Below the pieces are notes generated by a model. That model did not search any database, was not told the DNA's origin, and saw only the letters and a program-made list of their open reading frames with translations. A program made the translations under genes and the position numbers. This document shows positions 52,098-59,653 of a DNA stretch of 64,000 bases, in pieces (the stretch's first letter is position 1; every line of letters starts with the position of its first letter). The stretch is from Fusobacterium necrogenes (GTDB taxonomy: Bacteria; Fusobacteriota; Fusobacteriia; Fusobacteriales; Fusobacteriaceae): contig NZ_UGGU01000003.1 of assembly GCF_900450765.1 (NCBI RefSeq), positions 992,001 to 1,056,000 of the forward strand, in the 5' to 3' direction.

Positions 52098-53195
52098 TTA
52101 TCTTGTTACTAAATATGGTTTTCCATTCTCCTTATATACTCTATATACTCTTCTACCTATCCCTGTAAGTATATCCCAAGAACACTTATGTTCTATATTT
52201 ATCTCCTCTATGATATCATCTCTCACTACAATTACCTCTGTACCAAGAGATATTTTATTCTTTATGGACTCTGGTATTTTTACCATACACATATCCATAC
52301 ATATCTCTCCAATTATTGGACATTTTTCCTCTTCAATAATAACATAGCTTTTATTTGAAAACTCTTTCTTTATTCCATCTGCATATCCCATTCCAATAGT
52401 AGCAAATGTTTCCCCTTTATGAAGTACATATTTTCTTCCATATGAGATAAAAGAATCATCTTCTACTGTTCTTATTGATAAAATCTTTGTTTTTACACAA
52501 AATACTCTCTTTAAATCCTCTACTCTATAATTAGCTATCATACCATACATACATATTCCAGCTCTTACAATATTTCCACTAATTTTCTCATTGAACCTTA
52601 AAATACCTCCACTATTTAAAATATGAAGATATTTTACTCTGTCTTTATACTTTTCAAAAATTTGAAATTTTTTAATTTGAGTTTCTGTATAATCATCTGA
52701 TTCTTTATTAAATCCATCTGCATCAGAAAGATGTGAATAGATACCCATTATATTTATAGCATTTTCAAGACAGTAATCTATTACTCTCTCTCCCTCTTCT
52801 GGTAAAAATCCTAATCTTCCCATACCTGTATCTATCTTTATATGTATACCTACTTTTAAAGTATTTTTCTTTATATATTCTAATTGCTTCCAATTTCCAA
52901 CTGTTATTTGAATATTATTTTCATTAGCAACTTCTATCTCTTCAGGAAATAGTATTCCTAAAATTAATATTTCATTTTCTATTCCAGCTTCTTTTAGATC
53001 CATTGCCTCATCTAAACAAGCCACAGCAAAAGCTTTTACTCCATGCTCTGATAGATATCTCACAGTTTCCTTTGCTCCAAATCCATAGCTATTAGCTTTG
53101 ACTACTGCCATTATCTCCCTATTATTTACTTTTTCTCTTATTTTATTTATGTTAAAAATTAAATTATCCATCTCTATTTCTAACCATGCTCTCAT
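52098..53195 (-). CDS. alr: Alanine racemase
   Basis: A PLP-dependent enzyme that makes D-alanine for peptidoglycan. The 365-residue protein has the PLP lysine K33 in MAVVKANSYGFG (usually ANAYGHG, so slightly altered). GRLGFLPEE, HILNSGGILRF, VRAGICMYGM and, in the C-terminal beta domain, SYGRKYVLHKGETFATIGMGYADG (with the second catalytic Tyr) and GEICMDMCMV follow. It is read from the region that holds palindrome copy 2, which would lie in its leader. Confidence 0.94.
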   Translation of the reverse strand: MRAWLEIEMDNLIFNINKIREKVNNREIMAVVKANSYGFGAKETVRYLSEHGVKAFAVACLDEAMDLKEAGIENEILILGILFPEEIEVANENNIQITVGNWKQLEYIKKNTLKVGIHIKIDTGMGRLGFLPEEGERVIDYCLENAINIMGIYSHLSDADGFNKESDDYTETQIKKFQIFEKYKDRVKYLHILNSGGILRFNEKISGNIVRAGICMYGMIANYRVEDLKRVFCVKTKILSIRTVEDDSFISYGRKYVLHKGETFATIGMGYADGIKKEFSNKSYVIIEEEKCPIIGEICMDMCMVKIPESIKNKISLGTEVIVVRDDIIEEINIEHKCSWDILTGIGRRVYRVYKENGKPYLVTR

Positions 53196-53257
53196 TTTGT
53201 TCCCTCTCTCTGCAATAATCTCACTTTCACTATAAATTTATTTGAAAAATATTGTAA

Positions 53258-53460
53258 CTACTCAGCTAATAACTCAAAGAAAACTCAAAGAATTGTGTAA
53301 TTTATGAAGAGAAGTTAGATTAACTCAGCGAAATCGAACGCTAAAAAATGCAATAAGTCGAAGACTTAACCCTTGCATTTTTAGTGAGATGAACTCGTAG
53401 TTAATCAACTTCTTGGAATATGGAACAATTCTTAATTTTCTTTTAAAAATAGCTGAGTAG
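53258..53460 (-). repeat. Long imperfect palindrome, copy 2 (secF-alr)
   Basis: The 278-base gap between secF and alr holds a 203-base palindrome bounded by CTACTCAGCTA (53258-53268) and TAGCTGAGTAG (53450-53460), 13 bases after the secF stop. In transcript sense the core is CTCACTAAAAATGCAA...TTGCATTTTTTAGCGTTCG, almost the same as copies 1 and 3, with a different apical loop. The outer arms share parts with copy 3 (for example AAGTTGATTAA and TTAATCTAACTT). Confidence 0.8.
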
Positions 53461-53473
53461 CTAAAAATATTCT

Positions 53474-54424
53474 TTAAACTAGTATTTTTTCTTTTGCTTC
53501 TTTAGTTTCTTCCTTTTGAAGTTTTTTCTCTATTCCAGAATTTCCTCCATCTCTTTTCTTTTTATCTAATAGATAAACTATTGGAGTTGCTATAAATACG
53601 GAACTATATGTTCCAGCTAATATTCCCACTAAAAGTGTCACTATAAAAGTTCTAAGTGAATCTCCACCAAAAATTAATATTGCTATTATAGCAAAAAGTG
53701 TTGTAACTGATGTATTTATTGATCTTATCATAACTTGATTTATACTCTTATCTAAAAGCTCTTCAAAAGTAAGTTTTTGTTTTGTTTTACGCTTTATATT
53801 CTCTCTAATTCTATCAAATACAACTATCGTATCATTAATAGAATATCCTAATATAGTTAATACAGCTGCTATAAATGGAGTATCTATCTCATAACCTAAA
53901 AGTGATATTACCCCTATTGCTATAATTAAATCATGTATCAAAGCTATTATAGCCCCTAATGAAAATATAAATTCAAATCTGAAAGTTATGTAAGCTACTA
54001 TTAAGACAGAACCAATTAGCAGTGAGTATATAGCTGAAGTTTTTAGCTCTTTTCCTATACTAGCTCCAACTTTTTCCACCTTATCTATATCATATTTTCC
54101 TACTGTATTCAAACTATCTAATAAAGCCTCTTTTTGTGCTTCAGTTAACTCTTGAGTTCTTATAATGACAGTGTTTCCCTCAGATACTTGCACTTTTCTG
54201 CTGTTTCCACTAAGCTGAGGAATATTTTTTGCCACTCCATCTAGTACACTATTTATTTCAGTTAGAGAAACAACTTTTTCAAATTTTACCTGTGTAAGAC
54301 TTCCTCCAGAAAAATCTATTCCATAATTTAAACCTCTAGTTAAAAGTACTCCAAGGGAAATTATAACCAATACAACAGAAAGTCCTAAAAACTTTTTAGT
54401 ATTTCTTATTATTCCTACTTGCAT
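53474..54424 (-). CDS. secF: Protein translocase subunit SecF
   Basis: SecF works with SecD to drive late steps of Sec export using the proton or sodium gradient. Six membrane helices and one periplasmic domain are seen in 316 residues. GLNYGIDFSGGSLTQVKF is the first signature. ALIHDLIIAIGVISLLGYEID and GYSINDTIVVFDRIRENIKR are the conserved C-terminal ones, and RSINTSVTTLFAIIAILIFGG closes the family pattern. The start overlaps the end of secD by ten bases. The tail is charged. Confidence 0.96.
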   Translation of the reverse strand: MQVGIIRNTKKFLGLSVVLVIISLGVLLTRGLNYGIDFSGGSLTQVKFEKVVSLTEINSVLDGVAKNIPQLSGNSRKVQVSEGNTVIIRTQELTEAQKEALLDSLNTVGKYDIDKVEKVGASIGKELKTSAIYSLLIGSVLIVAYITFRFEFIFSLGAIIALIHDLIIAIGVISLLGYEIDTPFIAAVLTILGYSINDTIVVFDRIRENIKRKTKQKLTFEELLDKSINQVMIRSINTSVTTLFAIIAILIFGGDSLRTFIVTLLVGILAGTYSSVFIATPIVYLLDKKKRDGGNSGIEKKLQKEETKEAKEKILV

Positions 54425-55647
54425 ATCTCTCCCCCCTTCACTCCAAATAACTCTGATCTTTCAAATTTAAATACTTTTACAAATACTAATAACAATATTT
54501 TTGTTATTGTAATAGCTGTAAACATAGATGCCAACGTACCTATTGTTAGAGTTACAGCAAAACCTTTTACTGGTCCTGTTCCAAATGTAAATAGAATTGT
54601 TGTAATTATGAGAGTAGTGACATTTGAGTCAAATATAGCTACAAACCCCTTATTAAATCCTACACCAATACTATTTGTAATACTATTTCCTAATCTTAAC
54701 TCTTCTTTTATTCTTTCAAAGATAATTACATTGGCGTCAACAGCCATACCAGCTGAAAGAATAAGACCAGCTATACCTGGTAAAGTAAGTGTCGCATCTA
54801 TAAAATTCAAACTTCCAAAAGTTATAAGTCCAAATATCAATAAAGCTATATCTGCAACTATTCCAGGTAATCTATAAAATACTATCATAAATATACCTAT
54901 TAAAGCCATAGCAAACATAGCTGCATTTTTACTTTGTGCTATTGATTCATCACCTAGAGATGCTCCTACTGTTCTTGTTTCAGCTATTTCAGCCTTCACT
55001 GGAAGTGCTCCAGCATTCAAAAGAGTAGCAGTAGCCTTAGCCTCTTCAACAGTATAATTTCCTGTAATTACTCCACTTCCACTTGGAATTTCAGAATTTA
55101 TCATAGGTGCTGTTTGTACAGCTCCATCTAGAGTTATAGCTAATTGCTTTCCTATATTATTTCTAGTTATTTCAGCAAATTTTACAGCTCCCTCTTGATT
55201 CATCTCAAACTGAATTTGAGGTCTACCTAAGTTATCATATGAAACATCAGCCTTTTTAAGTGCTCCTCCTGTAAGTAGAGTCTCTCCTAAGGTTCCATCT
55301 TGATTCATAATCTTAAACTCCAAAAGTGCTGTTTTTCCTATCATTTTAATAGCATCTTCTGTATTACTTATCCCTGGTAATTCAATAATTACCCTATTAT
55401 CTCCAGCTTTTTGTACTACAGACTCAGCAACCCCTAGACCATTTATTCTTCTATCTAGTACCTCTATAAGTCTATCCATCGCTTCTGAATCAATAGTAAC
55501 TCCCTCTTCTGGTATCGCTTCTAATACCACATATACTCCACCTTTTAAATCAAGTCCTAATTTAGTAGGTTTAGCAAAACTTAACCACATAGCTCCACAG
55601 ACTACCATTATTATAAGGAGCAATCTCATCATTAATTTTGAACTCAT
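54415..55647 (-). CDS. secD: Protein translocase subunit SecD
   Basis: SecD is the RND-like partner of SecF in the inner membrane. GLDLKGGVYVVLEA (P1 head start), DRRINGLGVAESVVQKAGDNRVIIELPGI-type sequence and the C-terminal VDANVIIFERIKEELRLG are diagnostic, with six membrane helices over 410 residues, a short form of SecD. The start is put at ATG 55647: GGAGGGG lies just upstream. The in-frame TTG four codons earlier falls within the GGAGG itself and is less likely. ruvX precedes it. Confidence 0.96.
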   Translation of the reverse strand: MSSKLMMRLLLIIMVVCGAMWLSFAKPTKLGLDLKGGVYVVLEAIPEEGVTIDSEAMDRLIEVLDRRINGLGVAESVVQKAGDNRVIIELPGISNTEDAIKMIGKTALLEFKIMNQDGTLGETLLTGGALKKADVSYDNLGRPQIQFEMNQEGAVKFAEITRNNIGKQLAITLDGAVQTAPMINSEIPSGSGVITGNYTVEEAKATATLLNAGALPVKAEIAETRTVGASLGDESIAQSKNAAMFAMALIGIFMIVFYRLPGIVADIALLIFGLITFGSLNFIDATLTLPGIAGLILSAGMAVDANVIIFERIKEELRLGNSITNSIGVGFNKGFVAIFDSNVTTLIITTILFTFGTGPVKGFAVTLTIGTLASMFTAITITKILLLVFVKVFKFERSELFGVKGGEICK

Positions 55648-55661
55648 TTTCCCCTCCAACT

Positions 55662-56081
55662 CTATTTTTTTCTGTCTAAGAAAGCTTGAAGTATTATAGC
55701 AGCTGCTACCTTATCTACTACTTTTCTCTTTTCTAATGCACCTTTTTTATTAGTCTCATTCAAAAGTCTGTCAGCAGAAACAGTAGTAAGTCTTTCATCT
55801 ACTTCAAAGATTTCTAATCCCTCAATACTCTTATTGAGCTTTTCTATAAATTCTCTAACTTTTTCAGCTTGTCTTTTTTCTGTTCCATCTAAGCTTTTTG
55901 GTATCCCTATTACAAGAGATTTTGTATTCTCCTGAATAAGTATCTCCTCTATTCTTTTTACTGCCTTTACTTTTCTTCTGTCAATAACTTCAAGGGGAGT
56001 GGCTAATATCCCCATTATATCAGATTTAGCCACACCTATTCTCACATCACCAACATCTAAGGCAACATATTTTTTAAACAT
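55662..56081 (-). CDS. ruvX: Holliday-junction resolvase-like / rRNA-processing protein RuvX
   Basis: A 139-residue YqgF/RuvX protein with an RNase H fold. ALDVGDVRIGVAKSD at the N-terminus supplies the first catalytic Asp, LVIGIPKSLDGTE the middle strand, and VDERLTTVSADRLL and VDKVAAAIILQAFLD the C-terminal acidic sites. Members act in pre-16S rRNA processing and/or junction resolution. It sits 9 bases after alaS, a common pairing in many bacteria, and just before secD. Confidence 0.93.
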   Translation of the reverse strand: MFKKYVALDVGDVRIGVAKSDIMGILATPLEVIDRRKVKAVKRIEEILIQENTKSLVIGIPKSLDGTEKRQAEKVREFIEKLNKSIEGLEIFEVDERLTTVSADRLLNETNKKGALEKRKVVDKVAAAIILQAFLDRKK

Positions 56082-56090
56082 TTTTACCCC

Positions 56091-58691
56091 TTATAATAAA
56101 GTTTTTAGAGTTTCTTTAACTTTAGCTACAGCTTCCTCTATCTTAGAAGCATCTTTTCCTCCAGCTTGAGCAAAGTCAGGTCTTCCTCCTCCATTTCCTC
56201 CAGCTATTTGAGCAGCTTCTTTTACTAAGTTTCCAGCTTTAACTTTTCCTATTAAGTCCTTAGTTACTCCTACAGCAAATACAGCTTTATCCTCTCCAGA
56301 AGCAAGTACAACTACACAACTTCCTAGTTTATCTTTTAAAGAGTCTACCATTTGTCTTAACTCTTCAGCTGTTTTATCTTTGAAAGTTTTTATTACAACT
56401 TTTACTCCATTTATCTCTTCAGCAGCATCATTTAATGAACCAGCTTCATAGTTAGTTATCTTAGCTTTTAATGTCTCTATCTCTTTAGAGTTCTCTCTTA
56501 AAGTTTCAGTCATCTTTTCAACTCTTTCAACTACATTAGCCTCATCAGATTTTACTGTCTTAGCTATCTCTTTAAGTGTTCTCTCCATTTTCTTAACTAA
56601 TTCATAAGCTCCAAGTCCTGTAACTGCCTCTATTCTTCTTACTCCAGCAGCTATTCCACTTTCAGACTCTATTTTGAATAATCCTATCTTAGCTATATTA
56701 TCGATATGAGTTCCTCCACAAAGCTCAATAGAGAAATCATCTACTTTTACAACTCTTACTATATCCCCATATTTATCTCCAAATAGAGCCATAGCTCCCT
56801 CTTTTTTAGCTTCGTCCATACTCATATTTCTTACTGTTACACATAGAGATTCAGCTATTTTTTCATTTACTAAATTCTCTACTTTTTCAATCTCTTCAGA
56901 AGTCATAGCTTCATAGTGGTTGAAATCAAATCTTAATCTTTGTCCATTTACTAATGAACCAGCTTGTTGTACGTGAGTTCCAAGTACCTCTCTTAAAGCC
57001 TTGTGTAATAAGTGAGTAGCTGTATGGTTTTTAGCAGTAGCAAGTCTATTCATCTCATCTACTTCTAATAGATACTCCTCTCCCTCTTTAGCTTCTCCTT
57101 TTATTACTTCAACTGTATGAGTAAATATTCCTTTTTGTTTTTGAACATCTACTACTTTTCCTTCAAATCCATTTCCAGAGATAACTCCTGTATCAGCAAT
57201 TTGTCCTCCAGACTCTCCATAGAAAGGAGTTGTATCAAATATCATAAGAGTTTTTCCATCTTTTCCCTCTCTGATACTTAATAATTTAGCTGTCTCTTTT
57301 AAAGTTTCATATCCTACAAAATTAGTAGCTCCATATTTATCATAGAACTCTTCGATAAAGCTATCTTGCCCTTTTTCCATTACAACTTCTCTAGATGCTC
57401 TAGCTTTCTCTTTTTGCTCTTCCATCTTAGCTTCAAACTCTTCTCTTGAAACCTCTACACCTTTCTCTTCACATATCTCTTCAGTTAACTCATATGGGAA
57501 TCCATAAGTGTCATATAATCTGAAAGTTATATCTCCAGAAAGTTTCTTTCCACCTTCTGATTTTACTTTTTCTATCTCTTGGTTTACAAGTTGTATTCCT
57601 TGGTCAAGAGTACGAGAGAATTTTTCTTCCTCTATCTTAACTACTTTTTTGATGTGCTCTAAGTTATCATTTAAATCTGGATAAGCTTCATTCATCATCT
57701 CTACAACTTTATCTACCATCTTATATAGGAATAACTCTGATTCTCCTAATAATCTTCCGTGTCTTACAGCTCTTCTTAAGATTCTTCTTAATACATATCC
57801 TCTTCCTTCATTAGATGGAATTACTCCATCATTTATTAAGAAAGTAACTGCTCTTGAGTGGTCAGTTATAACTTTTAAAGAGAAATCTTTTTCTTTATCT
57901 TCTCCATATTTAGTATCAGTTAATCTTCCAGCCTCTTCTACTAGTGGGAATAATAAGTCTGTTTCAAAGTTATTAGATTTTCCTTGTACCATAGCTGTAA
58001 CTCTTTCTAGTCCAGCTCCAGTATCTATATTTTTCTTAGGTAGTGGTTCTAATGATCCATCTTCCATTCTGTTCCACTCTGTAAATACTAGGTTCCAAAT
58101 CTCTATGAAACGGTTGTCTGTTCCCTCATCTCCAAGCTTAGAGTTCTCATCTCCTCCATAAGCTGGTCCTAAATCTACGTGGATTTCTGAACAAGGTCCA
58201 CAAGAACCTGTTGGTCCAGCTGCCCACCAGTTTTCATCCTCTCCTAGTCTTACTATTCTCTCCTTAGGAAAGTTACATTTCTCTATCCAAATTTTTTCAG
58301 CTTCGTCATCTGTTGTAAATACAGATACCCATAATTTGTCCTTGTCTAGTCCTAATACTTCTGTTACAAATTCCCAAGACCAAACTATTGCTTCCTCTTT
58401 GAAATAATCTCCAAATGAGAAGTTTCCTAACATTTCAAAAAAAGTATGGTGCCTAGCTGTTCTTCCAACATTTTCTAAATCATTAGTTCTGATTGATTTT
58501 TGATAAGTAGTTACTCTTGGATATGGAGCTTCCTTTTGACCTAAAAAATAAGGTTTAAATGGTACCATTCCTGCAACTGTTAATAAAAGTGTTGGATCAT
58601 CTGGAATTAGAGATGCACTTTCAAAATGTTTGTGATTTTTCTTTTTAAAGAATTCTATGAACTCTTTTCTGATTTGATTTCCTGTTAGCAT
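56091..58691 (-). CDS. alaS: Alanyl-tRNA synthetase
   Basis: AlaRS charges tRNA-Ala and clears mischarged Ser and Gly. The 866-residue length is normal. The class II core begins TGNQIRKEFIEFFKKKNHK with GMVPFKPYFLG and FEMLGNFSFGDYFKEEA, and contains TGSCGPCSEI and RILRRAVRHGRLLG. The editing domain shows HTATHLLHKALREVLG and CGGTHIDNIAKIG, which bind zinc. A coiled coil (about 700-750) and the C-Ala domain ending GGGRPDFAQAGGKD complete it. The leader of this gene would hold palindrome copy 3. Confidence 0.97.
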   Translation of the reverse strand: MLTGNQIRKEFIEFFKKKNHKHFESASLIPDDPTLLLTVAGMVPFKPYFLGQKEAPYPRVTTYQKSIRTNDLENVGRTARHHTFFEMLGNFSFGDYFKEEAIVWSWEFVTEVLGLDKDKLWVSVFTTDDEAEKIWIEKCNFPKERIVRLGEDENWWAAGPTGSCGPCSEIHVDLGPAYGGDENSKLGDEGTDNRFIEIWNLVFTEWNRMEDGSLEPLPKKNIDTGAGLERVTAMVQGKSNNFETDLLFPLVEEAGRLTDTKYGEDKEKDFSLKVITDHSRAVTFLINDGVIPSNEGRGYVLRRILRRAVRHGRLLGESELFLYKMVDKVVEMMNEAYPDLNDNLEHIKKVVKIEEEKFSRTLDQGIQLVNQEIEKVKSEGGKKLSGDITFRLYDTYGFPYELTEEICEEKGVEVSREEFEAKMEEQKEKARASREVVMEKGQDSFIEEFYDKYGATNFVGYETLKETAKLLSIREGKDGKTLMIFDTTPFYGESGGQIADTGVISGNGFEGKVVDVQKQKGIFTHTVEVIKGEAKEGEEYLLEVDEMNRLATAKNHTATHLLHKALREVLGTHVQQAGSLVNGQRLRFDFNHYEAMTSEEIEKVENLVNEKIAESLCVTVRNMSMDEAKKEGAMALFGDKYGDIVRVVKVDDFSIELCGGTHIDNIAKIGLFKIESESGIAAGVRRIEAVTGLGAYELVKKMERTLKEIAKTVKSDEANVVERVEKMTETLRENSKEIETLKAKITNYEAGSLNDAAEEINGVKVVIKTFKDKTAEELRQMVDSLKDKLGSCVVVLASGEDKAVFAVGVTKDLIGKVKAGNLVKEAAQIAGGNGGGRPDFAQAGGKDASKIEEAVAKVKETLKTLL

Positions 58692-58751
58692 ATTTCCTCC
58701 AGTTTGTTTCTATTTTTAAATTAAATTTTTTCCTTTGTTATCTTATTATGA

Positions 58752-58914
58752 TTAATTTTCAAAAATTGTGGAAGTAGTGAGAGAAAGTTAGATTAATACA
58801 GCGAAATCGAACGCTTAAAAACACAACTGTTTGAGTGAAACGAGTTTTGTGTTTTTAGTGAGATAAGCCTAATTAATCAACTTTCTTGAACTTGGAACAA
58901 TTTTTAAAATTTAA
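58752..58914 (-). repeat. Long imperfect palindrome, copy 3 (lptB-alaS)
   Basis: The 227-base gap between lptB and alaS holds a palindrome of about 163 bases that begins 4 bases after the lptB stop. Outer arms are TTAATTTTCAAAAATTGTG-like and GAACAATTTTTAAAATTTAA. In transcript sense the core is CTCACTAAAAACACAA...TTGTGTTTTTAAGCGTTCG. It shares core, loop (ACTC...CTCAAACAG) and arms with copies 1 and 2. Confidence 0.8.
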
Positions 58915-58918
58915 TGAT

Positions 58919-59644
58919 CTAGTCCAATTTGAACTTTTCTCCTAGATAGATTTTTCTAGCAGTTTCATTCTCCGCTATCTCTTCAGGAGTTCCACTTATA
59001 AGTACTTTTCCTTGAGCCATTATATAGGCTTTCTCAGTAATTCTAAGCGTCTCTCTTACACTGTGGTCAGTAATTAGTATTCCTAAACCTCTATTTTTTA
59101 AATATCTTATTATCTGTTGTATATCCTCTACTGCTATTGGGTCAACTCCAGCAAAAGGCTCATCTAATAAGATAAAACTAGGATTATTAGCTATTGTTCT
59201 TGCTATCTCCACTCTTCTTCTCTCACCACCAGAAAGAGAAAATCCTAAAGATTTTTGAACATGAGTAAGCTTAAACTCCTCAAGAAGTTTATTGATTGTT
59301 TCTTTTTGTTCTGCTTTATTTATTCCTTTCATCTCAAGTACAGCAGCTATATTTTCTTCAACTGTTAAATTTCTAAAAATTGATGGTTCTTGAGCAAGAT
59401 AACCAATACCCATATTAGCTCTTTTGTACATTGGATAATCTGTAACCTCCACATTATCACAAAACACCTTTCCACTCTCAGGTCTTACTATCCCCATTAT
59501 CATGTAGAAAGTTGTTGTTTTTCCAGCTCCATTTGGTCCTAAAAGTCCTACTATCTCACCTTTTTTTACATCAAGACTAACACTATCCACAACTTTTCTT
59601 TTTTTATAACTTTTACATAAATTTTGAGCTGATAAATTTATCAT
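58919..59644 (-). CDS. lptB: LPS export ATPase LptB
   Basis: The ATPase that powers LptB2FG extraction of lipopolysaccharide. In 241 residues are Walker A GPNGAGKTTTFYMI, the Q-loop LAQEPSIFRNLTVEEN, signature LSGGERRRVEIART, Walker B FILLDEPFAGVDP and switch LITDHSVRETL. All match LptB closely. It directly follows the LptC/LptA-like gene (9-base gap), while its permease partners lptF and lptG lie about 8 kb downstream in the same direction. Confidence 0.95.
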   Translation of the reverse strand: MINLSAQNLCKSYKKRKVVDSVSLDVKKGEIVGLLGPNGAGKTTTFYMIMGIVRPESGKVFCDNVEVTDYPMYKRANMGIGYLAQEPSIFRNLTVEENIAAVLEMKGINKAEQKETINKLLEEFKLTHVQKSLGFSLSGGERRRVEIARTIANNPSFILLDEPFAGVDPIAVEDIQQIIRYLKNRGLGILITDHSVRETLRITEKAYIMAQGKVLISGTPEEIAENETARKIYLGEKFKLD

Positions 59645-59653
59645 ATTCTCTCC

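Noticed and set aside
53196-53473. tRNA or other stable RNA genes in the larger intergenic gaps.
   Set aside because: No cloverleaf, T-loop GTTCGA context with a matching acceptor stem, or CCA end was found; the GTTCG in the palindromes belongs to their shared core.
55648-55659. secD start at TTG 55659.
   Set aside because: The TTG is part of the TTGGAGGGG that serves as ribosome-binding site for ATG 55647.
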